A DNA stretch of 7,881 bases. It comes from an uncultured Bacteroidota bacterium. Its GTDB lineage: Bacteria; Bacteroidota; Bacteroidia; Chitinophagales; Chitinophagaceae. Location: assembly GCA_946480675.1 (NCBI GenBank), contig CAMLKS010000103.1, positions 1 through 7,881 on the forward strand, given 5' to 3'. The notes beneath the pieces were generated by a model. It searched no databases. It was not told where the DNA came from and was given only the letters and a program-made list of their open reading frames with translations. Position numbers and translations under genes: made by a program. Shown in pieces: positions 5,629 to 7,881 of the stretch. The stretch's first letter is position 1, and each line of letters begins with the position of its first letter.

Positions 5629-7584
5629 ATGATGCCAGATAACTTACCCACTGATATTAATGGTAAAAAGCGTGTTGTGATTACCAATGTATATCCATGC
5701 ATTGACGGAGGAAAGTACCCCGCAAAAGCTATAAAAGGGGATAAAATAGAGATCGGCGCAGATGTTTTTTGCGATGGCCATGATAAAGTGTCTGCAGCAG
5801 TACTTATAAGAAGTATTGAAAATGAGAAATGGCAGGAATATCCTATGTCATTTATGGGGAATGACAGGTGGACATACCAGTTTATACCGCCCGGTACGGG
5901 TTTTTATGAATTCAAAGTGATTGGGTGGATCAATAACATAGAAACATGGATTGAAGGCATTGAGAAAAAGCTGGCAGCAAACCAGCATGTGGATGCAGAT
6001 TGGATGATAGGCGCCAATCTGCTTCAGGAGGCAGGAGAGGCAATCGCTAATTATAAAAAGAAAGTTAAGACATGGGTAACGTCCCTGAGGTCTGGCAATG
6101 TTAAAGATGTATCGACCATTAGCCTGTTAAATACGGAGCTTGCCCCTTTGATATTTCAATATAGGAAAGAGGTAACAATATATCCGCAAGTGCTGCAAAT
6201 AGAAGCAGAACGCAAGAAGGCCATTTTCAGTGCCTGGTATGAACTGTTTCCCCGGTCGGCAGCTTTACAGCCGAATGTGCATGGAACATTCAATGATGTT
6301 AAAAGGCTCTTGCCTCGTATTGCTGAAATGGGTTTTGATGTATTATATCTTCCTCCCATCCATCCTATTGGTGAACAGAAAAGAAAAGGCAAAAATAATT
6401 CTTTAGAAGCGGCAGATGATGAGCCGGGGTCGCCATGGGCAATAGGCAGCAGGCATGGTGGACATATGGCTATACATCCGGAATTGGGCACACTCAAAGA
6501 TTTTAAATCGCTGATAAGCGAAGCAAAAAAATATAAAATTGAAATAGCCATGGATGTGGCTTTTCAGTGTGCGCCAGACCATCCCTACGTAAAAAAGCAC
6601 CCGCAATGGTTTAAATGGCGGCCGGACGGCACCGTACAGTATGCAGAAAATCCACCCAAAAAATACCAGGATATCATTCCGTTCGATTTTGAAACAGATG
6701 ATTGGCAGGCATTGTGGAATGAGTTGAAAAATGTAATGCTCTATTGGGTATCTAAAGGTGTTTCGATATTCAGGATCGATAATCCGCATACCAAATCCTT
6801 TGCATTTTGGGAGTGGGCAATAAAAGAAATAAGACGTGAACATCCGGAGGTTATCTTTTTAGCCGAAGCATTTACACGTCCACGCCTTATGGAACAGCTA
6901 GCCAAGGCAGGCTTTAATCAATCTTATACCTATTTCACCTGGCGCAATACCAAACAGGAACTGGTAGAATATGTAGAAGAGCTAACGGGGGATATGCGTT
7001 ACTATTTCCGTCCTAACTTTTGGCCCAATACACCCGATATTCTTCCTCCAACATTGGTATATGGTGGTGAAAAGGCACATATAATGCGTTTGATACTGGC
7101 TGCCACTTTGTCTTCTAATTATGGATTGTACGGACCGGTTTATGAGCTTGCCGTGGCTGAACCCATAGCCGGAAAAGAAGAATATGCTGATAGTGAAAAG
7201 TATGAGATCAAGCAATGGAATTGGGATGCTGATACGAAGATCAAAGATGTCATTACGCTTGTAAACAAGATAAGGAAAGATAACCCGGCACTGCAAACTA
7301 CCTGGAATACCAAGTTTCTGGAAGTAAGCAACGAGTTAATGTTGGGATACATCAAAGCATTACCTGAAAAAGATAACTACCTGATAATTGTAGTAAATCT
7401 TGATAACCAAACACAGGCAGCTACAATCAATATTCCCATAGAAGTATTACCGGCGGGTACTACACATTTTACAGTGGAAGACCTGCTGAACGGTGATGTG
7501 TACCAGTGGCAGCAAGGATGGAATTATGTGCAGCTTGACCCCAACGATATGCCGGCCCACATCTTGAAAATAGAAATAAAATAA
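5629..7584 (+). CDS. glgE: Alpha-1,4-glucan:maltose-1-phosphate maltosyltransferase (GH13_3)
   Basis: The 651-residue cytoplasmic enzyme transfers maltosyl from alpha-maltose 1-phosphate to the non-reducing end of an alpha-1,4-glucan, the polymerising step of the trehalose-to-glucan (GlgE) route. Residues about 15-115 form the N-terminal beta-sandwich ([19 protein letters not shown] at 15-33), followed by a helical segment (about 120-195). The GH13 barrel starts near [11 protein letters not shown] (200-210). Hallmarks are [18 protein letters not shown] (240-257), nucleophile D384 in FRIDNPHTK, acid/base E413 in FLAEAFTRP, and D470 in [11 protein letters not shown]; these are offset by exactly ten from D394, E423 and D480 of the Streptomyces coelicolor enzyme. 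A C-terminal beta domain ends in HILKIEIK. Length is normal. Two adjacent ATGs (5629, 5632) could start it, right after an in-frame TAG; no ribosome-binding site is visible. It ends in three consecutive TAA codons. treS begins 19 bp later, consistent with one operon. Confidence 0.96.
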   Translation: MMPDNLPTDINGKKRVVITNVYPCIDGGKYPAKAIKGDKIEIGADVFCDGHDKVSAAVLIRSIENEKWQEYPMSFMGNDRWTYQFIPPGTGFYEFKVIGWINNIETWIEGIEKKLAANQHVDADWMIGANLLQEAGEAIANYKKKVKTWVTSLRSGNVKDVSTISLLNTELAPLIFQYRKEVTIYPQVLQIEAERKKAIFSAWYELFPRSAALQPNVHGTFNDVKRLLPRIAEMGFDVLYLPPIHPIGEQKRKGKNNSLEAADDEPGSPWAIGSRHGGHMAIHPELGTLKDFKSLISEAKKYKIEIAMDVAFQCAPDHPYVKKHPQWFKWRPDGTVQYAENPPKKYQDIIPFDFETDDWQALWNELKNVMLYWVSKGVSIFRIDNPHTKSFAFWEWAIKEIRREHPEVIFLAEAFTRPRLMEQLAKAGFNQSYTYFTWRNTKQELVEYVEELTGDMRYYFRPNFWPNTPDILPPTLVYGGEKAHIMRLILAATLSSNYGLYGPVYELAVAEPIAGKEEYADSEKYEIKQWNWDADTKIKDVITLVNKIRKDNPALQTTWNTKFLEVSNELMLGYIKALPEKDNYLIIVVNLDNQTQAATINIPIEVLPAGTTHFTVEDLLNGDVYQWQQGWNYVQLDPNDMPAHILKIEIK

Positions 7585-7603
7585 TAATAATACCCGTGCA
7601 ACC

Positions 7604-7881
7604 ATGGATAGGAAAGGAAACATAGACGAACATTTGTTGTGGTATAAGGATGCTATCATTTACGAATTGCATATCAAAGCATTTAGAGATGCAAACTGCG
7701 ATGGTATAGGTGATTTTGAAGGGCTGCTGGAAAAGTTGGATTATTTGCAGGATTTAGGAGTCACTGCTATATGGTTATTGCCCTTTTACCCATCGCCGCA
7801 GCAGGACGATGGATATGATATTGCAGATTACTATAGCATCAATCCTGCATATGGCGACCTTCGCCAGTTTAAGAAGTTTTT
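7604..7881 (+). CDS. treS: Trehalose synthase (maltose/trehalose isomerase), N-terminal part, cut by window end
   Basis: Ninety-two codons are visible. [19 protein letters not shown] (13-31) is the classic TreS entry to the GH13 barrel, followed by [46 protein letters not shown] read in pieces (32-77), matching the beta-2/beta-3 region, including the D-G-Y-D-I-A-D motif. TreS interconverts trehalose and maltose; in the GlgE pathway it feeds maltose to a maltokinase that makes the maltose 1-phosphate used by GlgE. Catalytic Asp and Glu lie beyond the window, so other GH13 hydrolases are not strictly excluded, though the N-terminus and the glgE neighbour favour TreS. Whether a maltokinase (Pep2) domain is fused at the C-terminus cannot be seen. 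The start [10 protein letters not shown] is 19 bp after the glgE stop; A-rich upstream sequence has no Shine-Dalgarno site. Confidence 0.88.
   Translation, partial: MDRKGNIDEHLLWYKDAIIYELHIKAFRDANCDGIGDFEGLLEKLDYLQDLGVTAIWLLPFYPSPQQDDGYDIADYYSINPAYGDLRQFKKF

Noticed and set aside
6403..6843. 146-codon minus-strand open frame inside glgE
   Set aside because: Antisense to the catalytic barrel of glgE, whose motifs are all intact; no features of its own.

Overview
The window reads as a chromosomal segment of a Bacteroidota bacterium, most likely from the Chitinophagaceae/Sphingobacteriia side. This rests on the protein families and on genome habits visible here: AT-leaning sequence, almost no Shine-Dalgarno sites before start codons, a TonB-dependent receptor with an N-terminal carboxypeptidase-regulatory-like domain, and a lipoprotein whose residues after the acylated Cys match the Bacteroidota surface-export signal. 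The genus cannot be fixed from the sequence.

Layout. Positions 1-578 (minus strand) hold the first 192 codons of an Oar-like TonB-dependent outer-membrane receptor. A 435-bp gap without a convincing gene follows. Positions 1014-1556 (minus) encode a DUF4142 ferritin-like lipoprotein. A 369-bp divergent intergenic region then separates it from a compact plus-strand cluster: manganese catalase (1926-2891), a DsbA-like thioredoxin-fold protein (2891-3553), an 87-residue two-helix membrane protein (3525-3788), a zinc-dependent medium-chain alcohol dehydrogenase (3817-4986) and a DUF892/YciE-YciF ferritin-like protein (5006-5509). A hairpin-plus-T-tract terminator (about 5534-5575) closes that unit. 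A second plus-strand unit starts with glgE (5629-7584), the maltose-1-phosphate maltosyltransferase, followed 19 bp later by the start of treS (from 7604), which runs off the end.

Taken together this is a stress-protection island. Three different four-helix-bundle metal-protein families (DUF4142, Mn catalase, DUF892) lie within 4.5 kb, with a predicted redox protein, an alcohol/aldehyde dehydrogenase, and the trehalose-to-alpha-glucan (TreS/GlgE) route beside them. The gene content resembles the RpoS-controlled yciGFE-katN operon of Salmonella. The DsbA-like gene, and especially the small membrane protein overlapping it, are the least understood members and the best candidates for unexplored biology. 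No mobile element, CRISPR array, tRNA or rRNA was seen, and no textbook Bacteroidota promoter (TTG, about 19 bp, TAnnTTTG) could be identified in the intergenic regions.
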